DNA of 64,000 nt from Pseudomonas uvaldensis (GCF_021271205.1 NZ_JAIWKS010000016.1:35602-99601); one strand, 5' to 3'; shown: positions 52,049 through 62,232, counted from the first letter of the stretch. Numbers and translations: made by a program. Notes: a model not told the origin generated them from the letters alone.

Positions 52049-53902
52049 ATGCTCAAACGCCTTGCCTGGCTGGCGCTCTGTGTGTGCGCCCCGCTGTCCG
52101 CCGCGCCTCATGTCGACACTCAACGTTTGCAGCAACTGGCCAATGACCGCTTCTGGATTTCCCTGGGTCACTACGAAGCCGCGAAGCTGGGTGGCTGGCG
52201 CAGCTATATCAGCGACAGGAAATTCTTCCTCGCACCCGATGGCAACGAACGTCCCGACCATGAATTGAGTGCCACGCTGCAGGCCCTGTACGGTCCGACC
52301 AACACCGGCCAGCGACATGCCCAGTGCGTGTATCCGGCGCGCACACGCTGGCTGAAAGCGCAGCTCAACCTGACGGACCTGCCGGCAGTCGATTGCAGTG
52401 AATTCACCCAATGGTTCAAGGACGTTTCGCCCCACAGCGCTGTGATGATCTTTCCGGCTGCCTACCTCAACAGTCCGTCCTCGATGTTCGGCCACACCTT
52501 GCTACGCATCGACCAGGCCGACGTGCAAAGCGACAAGACCGCCCTGCTCAGCTATGCGATCAATTTCGGCGCCTATATCGAAGGCTCGGACAACAGCCTC
52601 CTCTACGCCTGGAAAGGCCTGATGGGCGGCTATCCCGGCCTGTTCGCCCTGGTGCCCTATCAGGAAAAACTCTCCGAGTACCGTAGCCTGGAGAACCGCG
52701 ACCTGTGGGAATACCGTCTTAACCTGAGCCAGGCGGAAACCGAGCGCATGGTCGAGCATGTGTGGGAGCTCAAGCAGATCCAGTTCGACTATTTCTTCTT
52801 CGATGAAAACTGCTCCTATCGCCTGCTCGAACTGTTGCAAGTTGCCCGTCCCAGTCTGCGCCTGACCGAACAATTCCCGCTGACGGCGATCCCCACCGAC
52901 ACCGTGAAGGCCGTAAAGGAAGCCGGGTTGGTGGAAAGCATCCAGTATCGGCCGTCCCGTGAACGAGAACTGCTCAGCCGCGCCGAGCCGCTGAGCGATG
53001 ACGAACAGCAATGGGTCCTGAAAGTCAGCGCTGACCAGCAAAATCTGCAAGCGCCCGAGTTCAAGGCTCTGCCCCGGGAACGCCAGGCGCTGGTCATCGA
53101 CGCGGCCTACCGCCTTGAGCGCTATCGGGCCAATGGCCAGGAGCGCGATCCGCAGCGTGCCCAGCGCAGTTTCGAGCTGCTGCGGGCGATCAACCAGAAC
53201 CCCGCGCCGGAACTCGACATTCCGCAACCGGGCCTGCCCGAGGACGGCCACGAGTCGCGCACCTGGCAAGCCGGCCTCGGCACGCGAGGCCACCGGGCCT
53301 TCGGCGAATATGGCCTGCGCATGGCTTATCACGACCTCAACGACAACACCGAGAGTTTCCCGTTGGGGGCGCAGATCGAAATCCTGCAATTGAAACTGCG
53401 CCAGTACGAAGGCAACGACTGGCAAGTGCAACAACTGGACCTGGCGACCATTCGCTCCCTGACCCCGCGCAACGAACTGCTGCAGCCGCTGTCGTGGCAA
53501 GTCACGGGCGGCCTGGAGCGGGTGCCGGGCAAGCACGACGATGACACCCTGGTCAGCCATGTCAACGGCGGTGCCGGCGGTACCTGGTCATTGGGGGACG
53601 ACACATTGGGGTTCGCCCTCGGCACGGTGCGGGTCGAACACAACAATGACTTCGCCCAGTTCATCGCCCCGGCCGCCGGCTTCAACACCGGCCTGTTGTG
53701 GAAAAACCCACTTGGCAACCTCAGCCTGGAAGCCAAGGGCGATTATTTCGTCAATGGTGAAGTACGCCGTAGCCTGAGCCTGAACCAGCAATGGGAACTG
53801 TCCCGCAACCTCGGCCTGCGCCTGAGTGCCCAGCGGGAATTCAGTCACCTGGCCACGCCGGAAAACGAGGTGATGCTTGAGGTGAAGTGGTATCACTATT
53901 GA
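52049..53902 (+). CDS. DUF4105 (Lnb N-terminal domain) envelope protein
   Basis: A 617-residue exported protein with a signal peptide (residues 1-18, cleavage after SAA). The DUF4105 core lies at about 110-280 with FPAAYLNSPSSMFGHTLLRID and FDYFFFDENCSYRLLELL; the His and Cys in these blocks resemble an NlpC/P60-like or permuted papain-type active site. The last 230 residues are rich in alternating hydrophobic residues and end with KWYHY, so they may form an outer-membrane beta-barrel. The neighbour DUF3015 gene may act with it. Function unknown. Confidence 0.78.
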   Translation: MLKRLAWLALCVCAPLSAAPHVDTQRLQQLANDRFWISLGHYEAAKLGGWRSYISDRKFFLAPDGNERPDHELSATLQALYGPTNTGQRHAQCVYPARTRWLKAQLNLTDLPAVDCSEFTQWFKDVSPHSAVMIFPAAYLNSPSSMFGHTLLRIDQADVQSDKTALLSYAINFGAYIEGSDNSLLYAWKGLMGGYPGLFALVPYQEKLSEYRSLENRDLWEYRLNLSQAETERMVEHVWELKQIQFDYFFFDENCSYRLLELLQVARPSLRLTEQFPLTAIPTDTVKAVKEAGLVESIQYRPSRERELLSRAEPLSDDEQQWVLKVSADQQNLQAPEFKALPRERQALVIDAAYRLERYRANGQERDPQRAQRSFELLRAINQNPAPELDIPQPGLPEDGHESRTWQAGLGTRGHRAFGEYGLRMAYHDLNDNTESFPLGAQIEILQLKLRQYEGNDWQVQQLDLATIRSLTPRNELLQPLSWQVTGGLERVPGKHDDDTLVSHVNGGAGGTWSLGDDTLGFALGTVRVEHNNDFAQFIAPAAGFNTGLLWKNPLGNLSLEAKGDYFVNGEVRRSLSLNQQWELSRNLGLRLSAQREFSHLATPENEVMLEVKWYHY

Positions 53903-54097
53903 TCAGACGAAGCCCATCCTCACCGGGGGTTATCCACCCGCCTTCGCAGATGGCTATGACAACGGTTGCAGCAGTGGCCTGGCACTAGGAGAAGGACCGT
54001 GCCGCCCGGGCTTATCGTTCGCAGTGAGTCGCGTACAGACATCCGTCGAAACCAAAAGCCTGCGACCATGGACCAAACTCCAATAGAGGAGAACACC

Positions 54098-54589
54098 ATG
54101 AGTCGCGCCTTCGTCAACGAAGACAGCGCCGCCGCCCAGGCCGATCAGCCGGTCGAACGCCAGGTCAGCGCGCAGATCAACTACGTCACACCCGCCGGAC
54201 TCACCCAGTTGCAGGTCCGGGTCGCCGAGTTGCAGGCACAGCGCAGCCAGCAGGCCGCCAGGAAAGACCAGACGGACAAACAACGCATCGCCGACATCGA
54301 GCGCGATCTGCGATATTTCAACCAGCGCTTGAAAAGCGCGCAGGTCGTAACGGCCACTTCAGTCGATCAAGTGCGGATCGGACACTGGGTGACGTTTGTC
54401 GATGAGCATGACCATGAGCAGCGAGTGCAATTGGTGGGCGAGGACCAGGCCGAAGCGGCCAGCGGGTTGATCAATTGGGGCTCGCCGCTGGGGCGGGCGT
54501 TGTTGGGGGCCAGGGTTGGGGATGAGGTGGTCTGGAAGCGGCCGGTGGGGGACCTGGCGATCGAGGTGGTGGCGATAGAGCCTGGGTAA
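54098..54589 (+). CDS. GreB-like transcription elongation factor paralogue
   Basis: A 163-residue protein with the GreA/GreB layout: an N-terminal coiled coil (residues about 30-80) and a C-terminal FKBP-like domain (VRIGHWVTFVDEHDHEQRVQLVGEDQAEAASGLINWGSPLGRALLGARVGDEVVW). The tip of the coiled coil reads QQAARKDQTDKQR and lacks the normal acidic DxxE pair, so it may bind the secondary channel of RNA polymerase without stimulating cleavage. The start is ATG 54098 with AGGAGA 7 bases ahead. Confidence 0.8.
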   Translation: MSRAFVNEDSAAAQADQPVERQVSAQINYVTPAGLTQLQVRVAELQAQRSQQAARKDQTDKQRIADIERDLRYFNQRLKSAQVVTATSVDQVRIGHWVTFVDEHDHEQRVQLVGEDQAEAASGLINWGSPLGRALLGARVGDEVVWKRPVGDLAIEVVAIEPG

Positions 54590-54601
54590 TCCGGGCGGCC
54601 T

Positions 54602-54757
54602 CATCGCGAGCAGGCTCGCTCCCACAGGACCCGAGCCAACCCGCCATGTTCGCGTACCGGGAATCCATTGTGGGAGCGGGCTTGCTCGCGAAAGCGGTGT
54701 ATCAGTCACATATTATTGACTGACACGCCCTCTTCGCGAGCAAGCCCGCTCCCACAT
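54602..54757. repeat. Three REP elements
   Basis: REP cores at 54602-54627, 54668-54693 and 54732-54757 between the GreB-like gene and ettA, with the last two inverted as a REPIN pair around a 38-base spacer. Confidence 0.88.
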
Positions 54758-54774
54758 GCAGGCTTTGTCGCTGA

Positions 54775-56439
54775 TCAGGCCAGTTTCTTGTGCCGTACGC
54801 GATGAGGCTGGGCAGCCGCTTCGCCGAGGCGTTTCTTGCGGTCGGCTTCGTACTCGGTGTAGTTGCCTTCGAAGAACACCGCCTGGGAGTCATCTTCGTA
54901 CGCCAGTATGTGGGTCGCCACGCGGTCGAGGAACCACCGGTCGTGGGAGATCACAATGGCGGCGCCAGGGAAGTCCAGCAAGGCTTCTTCCAGGGAGCGC
55001 AAGGTTTCAACGTCGAGGTCGTTGGACGGTTCGTCGAGCAGCAGGACGTTGCCACCCTCCTTCAACGTCAACGCCAGGTGCAGGCGGCCGCGTTCACCGC
55101 CGGACAGGTCCTTGACGAACTTCTGCTGGTCGCCGCCCTTGAAGTTGAAGCGGCCCACGTAGGTGCGCGACGGGATTTCATAGTTGCCGATGCGGATCTG
55201 GTCGGAACCGTCGGAGATCTGCTGGAATACGGTCTTGCTGCCGTCCAGGTCTTCGCGGCTCTGGTCGACGCAGGCCAGTTGCACAGTTTCACCGATTTCG
55301 ATGGTGCCCGAATCTGGCGTCTCCTTGCCCATCAGCATGCGGAACAGCGTGGATTTACCCGCACCGTTACCACCGATGACACCGACGATGGCGCCCTTGG
55401 GCATGGAGAACGACAGGTTGTCGATCAACACGCGGTCGCCGTAGCCCTTGGTGACGTTCTTGAATTCGATGACCTTGTCGCCCAGGCGCGGACCGGCCGG
55501 GATGTAGATCTCGTTGGTTTCGCTGCGCTTCTGGAATTCCTGGGACTGCATTTCCTCGAAGCGTTGCAGACGAGCCTTGGATTTGGACTGGCGGGCCTTG
55601 GCGCCTTTGCGCACCCACTCCAGTTCTTCCTTCATGGCTTTTTCATGGGCCGACTGCTGCTTGGATTCCTGGGCCAGACGCTCGGATTTGGCTTCCAGCC
55701 AGCCCGAATAGTTGCCCTCGTAAGGAATGCCCGCGCCGCGGTCGAGTTCCAGGATCCAGCCGGCGACGTTGTCCAGGAAGTAACGGTCGTGGGTAATCGC
55801 CACGACGGTGCCCGGGAAATCGTGCAGGAAGTGTTCGAGCCAGGCGACGGAATCGGCGTCCAGGTGGTTGGTCGGTTCGTCGAGCAGCAGCATGTCCGGG
55901 GCGGACAGCAGCAAGCGGCACAGGGCCACACGGCGTTTTTCACCACCGGAAAGGTGTTCGACCTTCGCTTCCCAGGCCGGCAGGCGCAGCGCATCGGCGG
56001 CGACTTCCAGTTGGCGCTCCAGGTTGTGGCCGTCGCTGGCCTGCAGGATCGCCTCGAGCTTGGCCTGCTCGGCGGCCAATTTGTCGAAATCGGCATCCGG
56101 ATCGGCGTAGGCAGCGTAAACCTCGTCCAGGCGGGCCTGGGCGTCCTTGATCGCGCTGACGGCTTCCTCGACCACTTCACGGACGGTCTTGGTCGGATCC
56201 AGTTGCGGTTCCTGGGGCAGGTAGCCGATGTTCAGGTCCGGCATCGGACGGGCTTCGCCGTCGAACTCCTTATCGACGCCGGCCATGATTTTCAGCAGCG
56301 TGGACTTACCCGAACCGTTGAGACCCAGCACGCCGATCTTGGCGCCGGGGAAAAATGACAATGAAATGTTTTTCAGGATTTCCCGCTTCGGCGGAACAAC
56401 TTTGCTCAGCCGATGCATGGTGAAGACGTATTGAGCCAT
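54775..56439 (-). CDS. ettA: Energy-dependent translational throttle protein EttA
   Basis: A 554-residue ABC-F ATPase that binds the ribosomal E site and slows the first peptide bond when ATP is low. Two ABC domains are seen with Walker A GLNGSGKST (near residue 40) and GGNGAGKST (near 358) and signature LSGGEKRR / LSGGERGR. The linker with QSKSKARLQRFEEMQSQEFQKR is the P-site interaction motif. I use ATG 56439, where the family starts MAQYVFTMHRLSKVVPP. It is divergent from morA; the 271 bases between show no clear promoter. Confidence 0.95.
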   Translation of the reverse strand: MAQYVFTMHRLSKVVPPKREILKNISLSFFPGAKIGVLGLNGSGKSTLLKIMAGVDKEFDGEARPMPDLNIGYLPQEPQLDPTKTVREVVEEAVSAIKDAQARLDEVYAAYADPDADFDKLAAEQAKLEAILQASDGHNLERQLEVAADALRLPAWEAKVEHLSGGEKRRVALCRLLLSAPDMLLLDEPTNHLDADSVAWLEHFLHDFPGTVVAITHDRYFLDNVAGWILELDRGAGIPYEGNYSGWLEAKSERLAQESKQQSAHEKAMKEELEWVRKGAKARQSKSKARLQRFEEMQSQEFQKRSETNEIYIPAGPRLGDKVIEFKNVTKGYGDRVLIDNLSFSMPKGAIVGVIGGNGAGKSTLFRMLMGKETPDSGTIEIGETVQLACVDQSREDLDGSKTVFQQISDGSDQIRIGNYEIPSRTYVGRFNFKGGDQQKFVKDLSGGERGRLHLALTLKEGGNVLLLDEPSNDLDVETLRSLEEALLDFPGAAIVISHDRWFLDRVATHILAYEDDSQAVFFEGNYTEYEADRKKRLGEAAAQPHRVRHKKLA

Positions 56440-56710
56440 GGTGAACCTAGCGTCTGTGACAGGTGAAAAGAACGAGCCGGGCCATGCGCGGCGCCGGCAG
56501 TTGACGGTCATCAATGCCTGCGGGCGGATAAAGCCTGGGAATCTGGAGCTGGAACGCTCTTGTTTGACCGGCAAAGCTACCTCAACCGTCCGTCAAGGTC
56601 CAGCCGCCAGGGACTGGCACTTTGCCACAACTCAAGGCATGCTAGCCGCCCTTCGGGCGTCCAGCTTATAGTGCACGTCGCGCCAGTCCAGCAAACTGCA
56701 GGATTACAGC

Positions 56711-59700
56711 TTGTCCAATGTCACGCCGACCCTGTCCCCTCGCGCACCGGATGCTGTGCCTGGCTCGCCCCTGCGCGGGACATTGAAGGGCGCGCTGGCC
56801 ACGTTGGTACTGTTGCTGCTCGGATTGCTCTTCTGGCAACTGCTCGACCAGTTGCGTGTCACCCAGCAGCAACAGCGCCAATACACCATCGACTACACCG
56901 CCGACCTGGCCGCGCAGGTCAGCCTGAACATGGCGCTGAATGCGCAGATCGCCCTCAATCTGTTACCGATCGTCGAACAACCGCAAACGGCCGACGAACA
57001 GCAAGCCCTGTTGCGCAAACTCCGGCAATCACTGCCCGAACTGCGCAGCCTGGTATTGTTGAGCCCCTCCGGTCGGGTGCTCAGCGACACCGACGCCGAC
57101 AGTCACGATGCCGACTACCTGGCCGAACTGGTACGCCGCAGTCGCGCCCAGGCGCACTATTTCAGCAATGCCGACGATGGTTCCGTGGTGCATCTGCTGT
57201 TGCACCAGGCCTCCGGCAGCACCCGCGGCTACTGGGCCCTGCGCCTCACGCCAAGCTTTTTCTCGACGTTGACCAAGCAGGCCGATACGGGCCTGCGCCC
57301 GCAATGGCTGGTAGAGAATCGCCTGAACCAGCAAATCGTCAGCCGCGACGAGAGCCCACCCGCGACCAATCCCGTCCGGGTATCGCCTGATGACCTGGAT
57401 AATACGGTGTTGACCGTACCGCTGAGCAGCAGCGACTGGCAATTGCGCGGTCTCTTCAATCAGCGCCAGGTGCTCGAACAGCTACTGCCGGCCTTCATCG
57501 GCAAATGCCTGTTGGGGCTGGCATTTTCGATGCTGCCGGTGATTGCGCTGCTGAACATGCGCCGTCGTCAACGGCAACTGCACGAAGGTCGTCGTCGCTA
57601 TCAGGACATTTTCGAAGGCACCGGCGTTGCCTTGTGCGTCCTTGACCTGTCGGGGCTCAAGTCATTCTTTGCCAGGGCCGGCCTGCACAATGGCGATCAA
57701 TTGCGAGCCTGGATGAAAGCCCCGCATCAGCTCGAGCAGTTGCAACAGGAAGTACGCATCACTGAAGTCAATCAGATGGCGTTGCAACTGCTCAACGTCG
57801 ACTCCTGCGAACAAGCCTGGCGGCTGCTGGTAGGCAATCGGCCGCAAGACAGCAGCCCCGTCGGCTCGAAACTGCTCGAAGCATTGCTCGACCCGCACAA
57901 GCAACTGGAGCTGGAAATCAAGCTCCAGGACGCCCACGGGCGCGATCAACACCTGTGGCTGGTACTGCGCCTGCCGGAAAGGCAGCAGGACTATAACGCC
58001 GTCATCCTGAGCATCAACGACATCACCAGTCGCAAGCTGATCGAGTTGTCGCTGCTCGAACGCGAAGGTTTCTGGTCCGATGTAGTGCGCACCGTGCCGG
58101 ATCACCTCTATGTGCAGGACGTGATCAGCCAGCGGATGATCTTCAGCAACCATCACCTGGGGCAGACGTTGGGGTACGACCGCACCGAACTGCACCAGAT
58201 GGGTGAGTACTTCTGGGAAATCCTGTTGCACAGCGACGATGCCGACCATTATCACAACCTGCGCCAGGAGCAGCGACGCGGCGGCTACACGCAACTGTTG
58301 CAATGCCAACTGCGCTTTCGCCATCGCAACGGCAAATGGCGTCGCTTCGACATCCGCGAACAAGCCCTGGCCCGGGACCGGCACAACCAGGTGACCCGGA
58401 TCATCGGCGTGGCCAAGGACGTCACCGAACAGATCGAGGCCAGCGAGTCACTGCGCGACAGCGAACAACGCTACCGGATGCTCGCCGAAAGCATCAGCGA
58501 CGTGATCTTTTCCACCGATAACAAACTTTCGCTCAACTACGTCAGCCCGTCGGTCCAGGCAGTACTGGGCTACAGCGCCGACTGGATTTTCCAGAACGGC
58601 TGGCAATCGACCATCGCCAATCCGCAACAGCTGACCGGCATCTATACCTTGATGGACCGGGTCAGCAAGGCCCTCGACAAACCCGAGCAACTGGCCGAAT
58701 TGCGCAACCAGATGCAGACTCAGTTGTTCCTGTTCGACTGCCTGCGGGCCGACGGGCGCAAGATTCCAATCGAGCTGCGCCTGGTGCTGGTCTGGGACGA
58801 TCTCGGTACATTCGAAGGGGTACTCGGCGTCGGCCGCGATATCAGCCAGCAGCGGCGCGCTGAAAAAGACCTGCGCATGGCCGCCACCGTATTCGAGCAT
58901 TCGACCTCGGCGATCCTGATCACCGACCCGGCCGGCTACATTGTCCAGGCCAATGACGCCTTCAGCCGGGTGAGCGGCTATGCGGTGTCCCAGGTGCTGG
59001 ACCAGTTGCCCAACATGCTGACCGTGGACGATCAGCAGGAAGCCCACCTGCGTTATGTGCTCAAGCAGTTGGAGCAGCACAGCACCTGGGAAGGCGAAGT
59101 CTGGCTCAAGCGCCGCAACGGCGAACATTACCCGGCCTGGGTCGGCATCACGGCGGTGCTGGACGACGAAGGCGACCTGGCCAGCTACGTCTGTTTCTTC
59201 AGCGACATCAGCGAACGCAAGGCCAGTGAACAGCGCATCCATCGCCTGGCCTATTACGACGCCCTCACCCATTTGCCCAACCGCACGTTGTTCCAGGATC
59301 GCCTTCACACCGCGCTGCAATCGGCCGAGCGGCAGAAGACCTGGGTGGTGCTGATGTTCCTCGACCTGGACCGTTTCAAGCCGATCAACGACTCTCTGGG
59401 CCATGCCGCCGGCGACCGGATGCTCAAGGAAATGGCCACCCGGCTGCTCGGCTGCGTCGCCGACGACGACACCGTGGCGCGCATGGGGGGCGACGAGTTC
59501 ACGCTGCTGTTGCAACCACGCGCCAGCCGGGAAATGGCGCTGAACCGGGCGATCAACGTTGCCGAGCAGATTCTCGCCAGCCTGATCCGCCCCTTCGTGC
59601 TCGAAGGTCGGGAATTCTTCGTCACCGCCAGTATCGGTATTGCCTTGAGTCCCCAGGACGGCAACGAACTGAGCCAACTGATGAAAAACGCCGACACCGC

Positions 59701-60559
59701 CATGTACCACGCCAAGGAGCGCGGCAAGAACAACTTCCAGTTCTACCAGGCCGACATGAACGCCAGCGCCCTGGAGCGCCTGGAACTGGAAAGCGATTTG
59801 CGCCATGCCCTGGAGCAGAACGAATTCGTGTTGTATTACCAACCGCAGTTCAGCGGCGATGGCAAACGTTTGACCGGCGCCGAAGCCCTGCTGCGCTGGC
59901 GCCATCCACGGCGTGGATTGGTGCCGCCCGGGGACTTCATCCCGGTGCTCGAAGAGCTCGGGCTGGTGGTGGATGTCGGCGACTGGGTGATCAGCGAGGC
60001 CTGCCGTCAGCTCAAGACCTGGCACCAGGCCAGGGTCCGGGTGCCGAAGGTTTCGGTCAATATTTCGGCCCGGCAGTTCTCCGACGGCCAGCTCGGCACA
60101 CGCATCGCCAACATCCTGCGCAGCACCGGCCTGCCGCCGGCCTGCCTGGAGCTGGAACTGACGGAGAGTATCCTGATGCGCGAAGTCAGCGAGGCGATGC
60201 AGATCCTGGCCGGGCTGAAGAACCTGGGCTTGAGCATCGCCGTGGATGACTTTGGCACCGGCTATTCGTCCCTCAACTACCTCAAGCAATTCCCCATCGA
60301 CGTGTTGAAGATCGACCGCACCTTCGTCGATGGCCTGCCCTCCGGCGAACAGGACGCCCAGATCGCCCGGGCGATCATCGCCATGGCCCACAGCCTCAAC
60401 CTGGCGGTGATCGCCGAAGGCGTCGAGACCCACGAACAACTCGACTTCCTGCGCGAGCATGGCTGCGACGAAGTCCAGGGTTACCTGTTCGGCCGCCCGA
60501 TGCCGGCCACCCGGTTCGAAGCGCAGTTCAGCAATGATGCGTTGTTCATGCTCGACTGA
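56711..60559 (+). CDS. morA: c-di-GMP regulator MorA (GGDEF-EAL with PAS domains)
   Basis: A 1282-residue membrane protein. Membrane segment one is near residues 27-49, a periplasmic sensor region follows to about 260, and segment two lies near 262-285. Several PAS domains run from 290 to 840. The GGDEF domain is about 842-1005 with an intact MGGDEF motif near 925. The EAL domain is about 1025-1270 with EALLRW and DDFGTGYSSL. The RxxD product-inhibition site reads ADDD. Identity rests on domain order, length and the neighbouring glyA. In relatives MorA controls flagella, biofilm and protease release. The TTG start is weak evidence. Confidence 0.88.
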   Translation: MSNVTPTLSPRAPDAVPGSPLRGTLKGALATLVLLLLGLLFWQLLDQLRVTQQQQRQYTIDYTADLAAQVSLNMALNAQIALNLLPIVEQPQTADEQQALLRKLRQSLPELRSLVLLSPSGRVLSDTDADSHDADYLAELVRRSRAQAHYFSNADDGSVVHLLLHQASGSTRGYWALRLTPSFFSTLTKQADTGLRPQWLVENRLNQQIVSRDESPPATNPVRVSPDDLDNTVLTVPLSSSDWQLRGLFNQRQVLEQLLPAFIGKCLLGLAFSMLPVIALLNMRRRQRQLHEGRRRYQDIFEGTGVALCVLDLSGLKSFFARAGLHNGDQLRAWMKAPHQLEQLQQEVRITEVNQMALQLLNVDSCEQAWRLLVGNRPQDSSPVGSKLLEALLDPHKQLELEIKLQDAHGRDQHLWLVLRLPERQQDYNAVILSINDITSRKLIELSLLEREGFWSDVVRTVPDHLYVQDVISQRMIFSNHHLGQTLGYDRTELHQMGEYFWEILLHSDDADHYHNLRQEQRRGGYTQLLQCQLRFRHRNGKWRRFDIREQALARDRHNQVTRIIGVAKDVTEQIEASESLRDSEQRYRMLAESISDVIFSTDNKLSLNYVSPSVQAVLGYSADWIFQNGWQSTIANPQQLTGIYTLMDRVSKALDKPEQLAELRNQMQTQLFLFDCLRADGRKIPIELRLVLVWDDLGTFEGVLGVGRDISQQRRAEKDLRMAATVFEHSTSAILITDPAGYIVQANDAFSRVSGYAVSQVLDQLPNMLTVDDQQEAHLRYVLKQLEQHSTWEGEVWLKRRNGEHYPAWVGITAVLDDEGDLASYVCFFSDISERKASEQRIHRLAYYDALTHLPNRTLFQDRLHTALQSAERQKTWVVLMFLDLDRFKPINDSLGHAAGDRMLKEMATRLLGCVADDDTVARMGGDEFTLLLQPRASREMALNRAINVAEQILASLIRPFVLEGREFFVTASIGIALSPQDGNELSQLMKNADTAMYHAKERGKNNFQFYQADMNASALERLELESDLRHALEQNEFVLYYQPQFSGDGKRLTGAEALLRWRHPRRGLVPPGDFIPVLEELGLVVDVGDWVISEACRQLKTWHQARVRVPKVSVNISARQFSDGQLGTRIANILRSTGLPPACLELELTESILMREVSEAMQILAGLKNLGLSIAVDDFGTGYSSLNYLKQFPIDVLKIDRTFVDGLPSGEQDAQIARAIIAMAHSLNLAVIAEGVETHEQLDFLREHGCDEVQGYLFGRPMPATRFEAQFSNDALFMLD

Positions 60560-60584
60560 GTCCTTGTGGCTCCGGCACCGGCTT

Positions 60585-60650
60585 CTTCGCGAGCAAGCCC
60601 GCTCTCACATTGAGATCGTACCCTGTGGGAGCGGGCTTGCTCGCGAAGAG
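60585..60650. repeat. REP pair (REPIN) after morA
   Basis: TTCGCGAGCAAGCCCGCTCT at 60585 onward and the inverted CCTGTGGGAGCGGGCTTGCT at 60621 onward. The first copy has one base changed (CTCTCACA). Confidence 0.85.
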
Positions 60651-60778
60651 GCTGTCCAGACAACACCGAAGGCGGCGTGAAACCCATTCGTCCGCGACAT
60701 GACGTCCTTTCATATGCCTTCCAAAAGCGGTTGGGTTAGAATGCCCCCCTTTTCTGCCCCCGATCCTTGAGGACCGCC

Positions 60779-62032
60779 ATGTTCAGCCGTGATTTGACTA
60801 TTGCCAAGTACGACGCCGATCTCTTTGCCGCCATGGAGCAAGAAGCTCAGCGCCAGGAAGAGCATATTGAGCTGATCGCTTCGGAAAACTACACCAGCCC
60901 TGCGGTGATGGAAGCTCAAGGCTCGGTTCTGACCAACAAGTACGCCGAAGGCTACCCGGGCAAGCGCTACTACGGTGGTTGCGAATACGTCGACGTGGTC
61001 GAGCAACTGGCCATCGACCGCGCCAAGCAACTGTTCGGCGCCGACTACGCCAACGTCCAGCCCCACGCCGGTTCCCAGGCCAACGCAGCCGTCTACCTGG
61101 CCCTGCTGTCGGCCGGTGACACCATCCTGGGCATGAGCCTGGCCCACGGCGGTCACCTGACCCACGGCGCCAGCGTTTCGTCCTCCGGCAAACTGTACAA
61201 CGCCATCCAGTACGGCATCGACGGCAATGGTCTGATCGACTACGACGAAGTCGAGCGCCTGGCCCTGGAACACAAGCCGAAGATGATCGTGGCCGGTTTC
61301 TCCGCCTACTCTCAAGTGCTGGATTTCGCCCGTTTCCGCGAAATCGCCGACAAGGTCGGTGCCTACCTGTTCGTGGATATGGCCCACGTGGCTGGCCTGG
61401 TCGCCGCTGGCGTCTACCCGAACCCGGTGCCATTCGCCGACGTGGTCACCACCACCACTCACAAGACCCTGCGCGGTCCACGTGGCGGCCTGATCCTGGC
61501 TCGTGCCAATGCCGACATCGAGAAAAAACTCAACTCCGCCGTATTCCCGGGCGCCCAGGGCGGCCCGCTGGAGCATGTCATCGCCGCCAAGGCGATCTGC
61601 TTCAAGGAAGCACTGCAGCCTGAGTTCAAGGCTTACCAGCAGCAGGTCGTGAAGAACGCCAAGGCCATGGCTGGCGTGTTCATCGAGCGCGGCTTCGACG
61701 TGGTGTCCGGCGGTACCGAGAACCACCTGTTCCTGCTGTCGCTGATCAAGCAGGACATCTCCGGCAAAGACGCCGACGCCGCGCTGGGCAAGGCATTCAT
61801 CACCGTGAACAAGAACTCGGTGCCAAACGATCCACGCTCTCCGTTCGTCACCTCGGGCCTGCGCTTCGGCACCCCGGCCGTGACCACTCGCGGTTTCAAG
61901 GAAGCCGAGTGCAAGGAACTGGCCGGCTGGATCTGCGACATCCTGGCCGACCTGAACAACGAAGCGGTCATCGATGCCGTTCGTGAGAAGGTCAAGGCCA
62001 TTTGCAAGAAACTGCCGGTGTACGGCGCTTAA
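60779..62032 (+). CDS. glyA: Serine hydroxymethyltransferase GlyA
   Basis: A 417-residue PLP enzyme converting serine and tetrahydrofolate to glycine and methylene-THF, the main source of one-carbon units. The PLP lysine is in TTTTHKTLRGPRGG near residue 229, and LIASENYTSPAVMEAQGS is near 30. I start at ATG 60779 with GAGGA 7 bases ahead. A -10-like TAGAAT with GC-rich downstream bases lies near 60737. Strong terminator behind. This is one of several glyA copies common in Pseudomonas, here beside morA. Confidence 0.96.
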   Translation: MFSRDLTIAKYDADLFAAMEQEAQRQEEHIELIASENYTSPAVMEAQGSVLTNKYAEGYPGKRYYGGCEYVDVVEQLAIDRAKQLFGADYANVQPHAGSQANAAVYLALLSAGDTILGMSLAHGGHLTHGASVSSSGKLYNAIQYGIDGNGLIDYDEVERLALEHKPKMIVAGFSAYSQVLDFARFREIADKVGAYLFVDMAHVAGLVAAGVYPNPVPFADVVTTTTHKTLRGPRGGLILARANADIEKKLNSAVFPGAQGGPLEHVIAAKAICFKEALQPEFKAYQQQVVKNAKAMAGVFIERGFDVVSGGTENHLFLLSLIKQDISGKDADAALGKAFITVNKNSVPNDPRSPFVTSGLRFGTPAVTTRGFKEAECKELAGWICDILADLNNEAVIDAVREKVKAICKKLPVYGA

Positions 62033-62054
62033 TCAGCCCAGCCAACCGCAAATG

Positions 62055-62090
62055 AAAAAAGGCCCGCATCGGAAGATGCGGGCCTTTTTT
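62055..62090 (+). terminator. Terminator of glyA
   Basis: GGCCCGCATC-GGAA-GATGCGGGCC hairpin flanked by A6 and T6, 22 bases after the stop. Confidence 0.95.
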
Positions 62091-62232
62091 CATGTATTCA
62101 ACAAGAGCCGTGCCAGCCCATTCGAAGTCCACTTTTAACTTCAACGCCGTGTCACTTAATGCCTTGCAATACACACGCGGCGTCACCTGTTGAGAATTCC
62201 ATTACCATCGGTTCCGTTTAACAGCGCAACTT

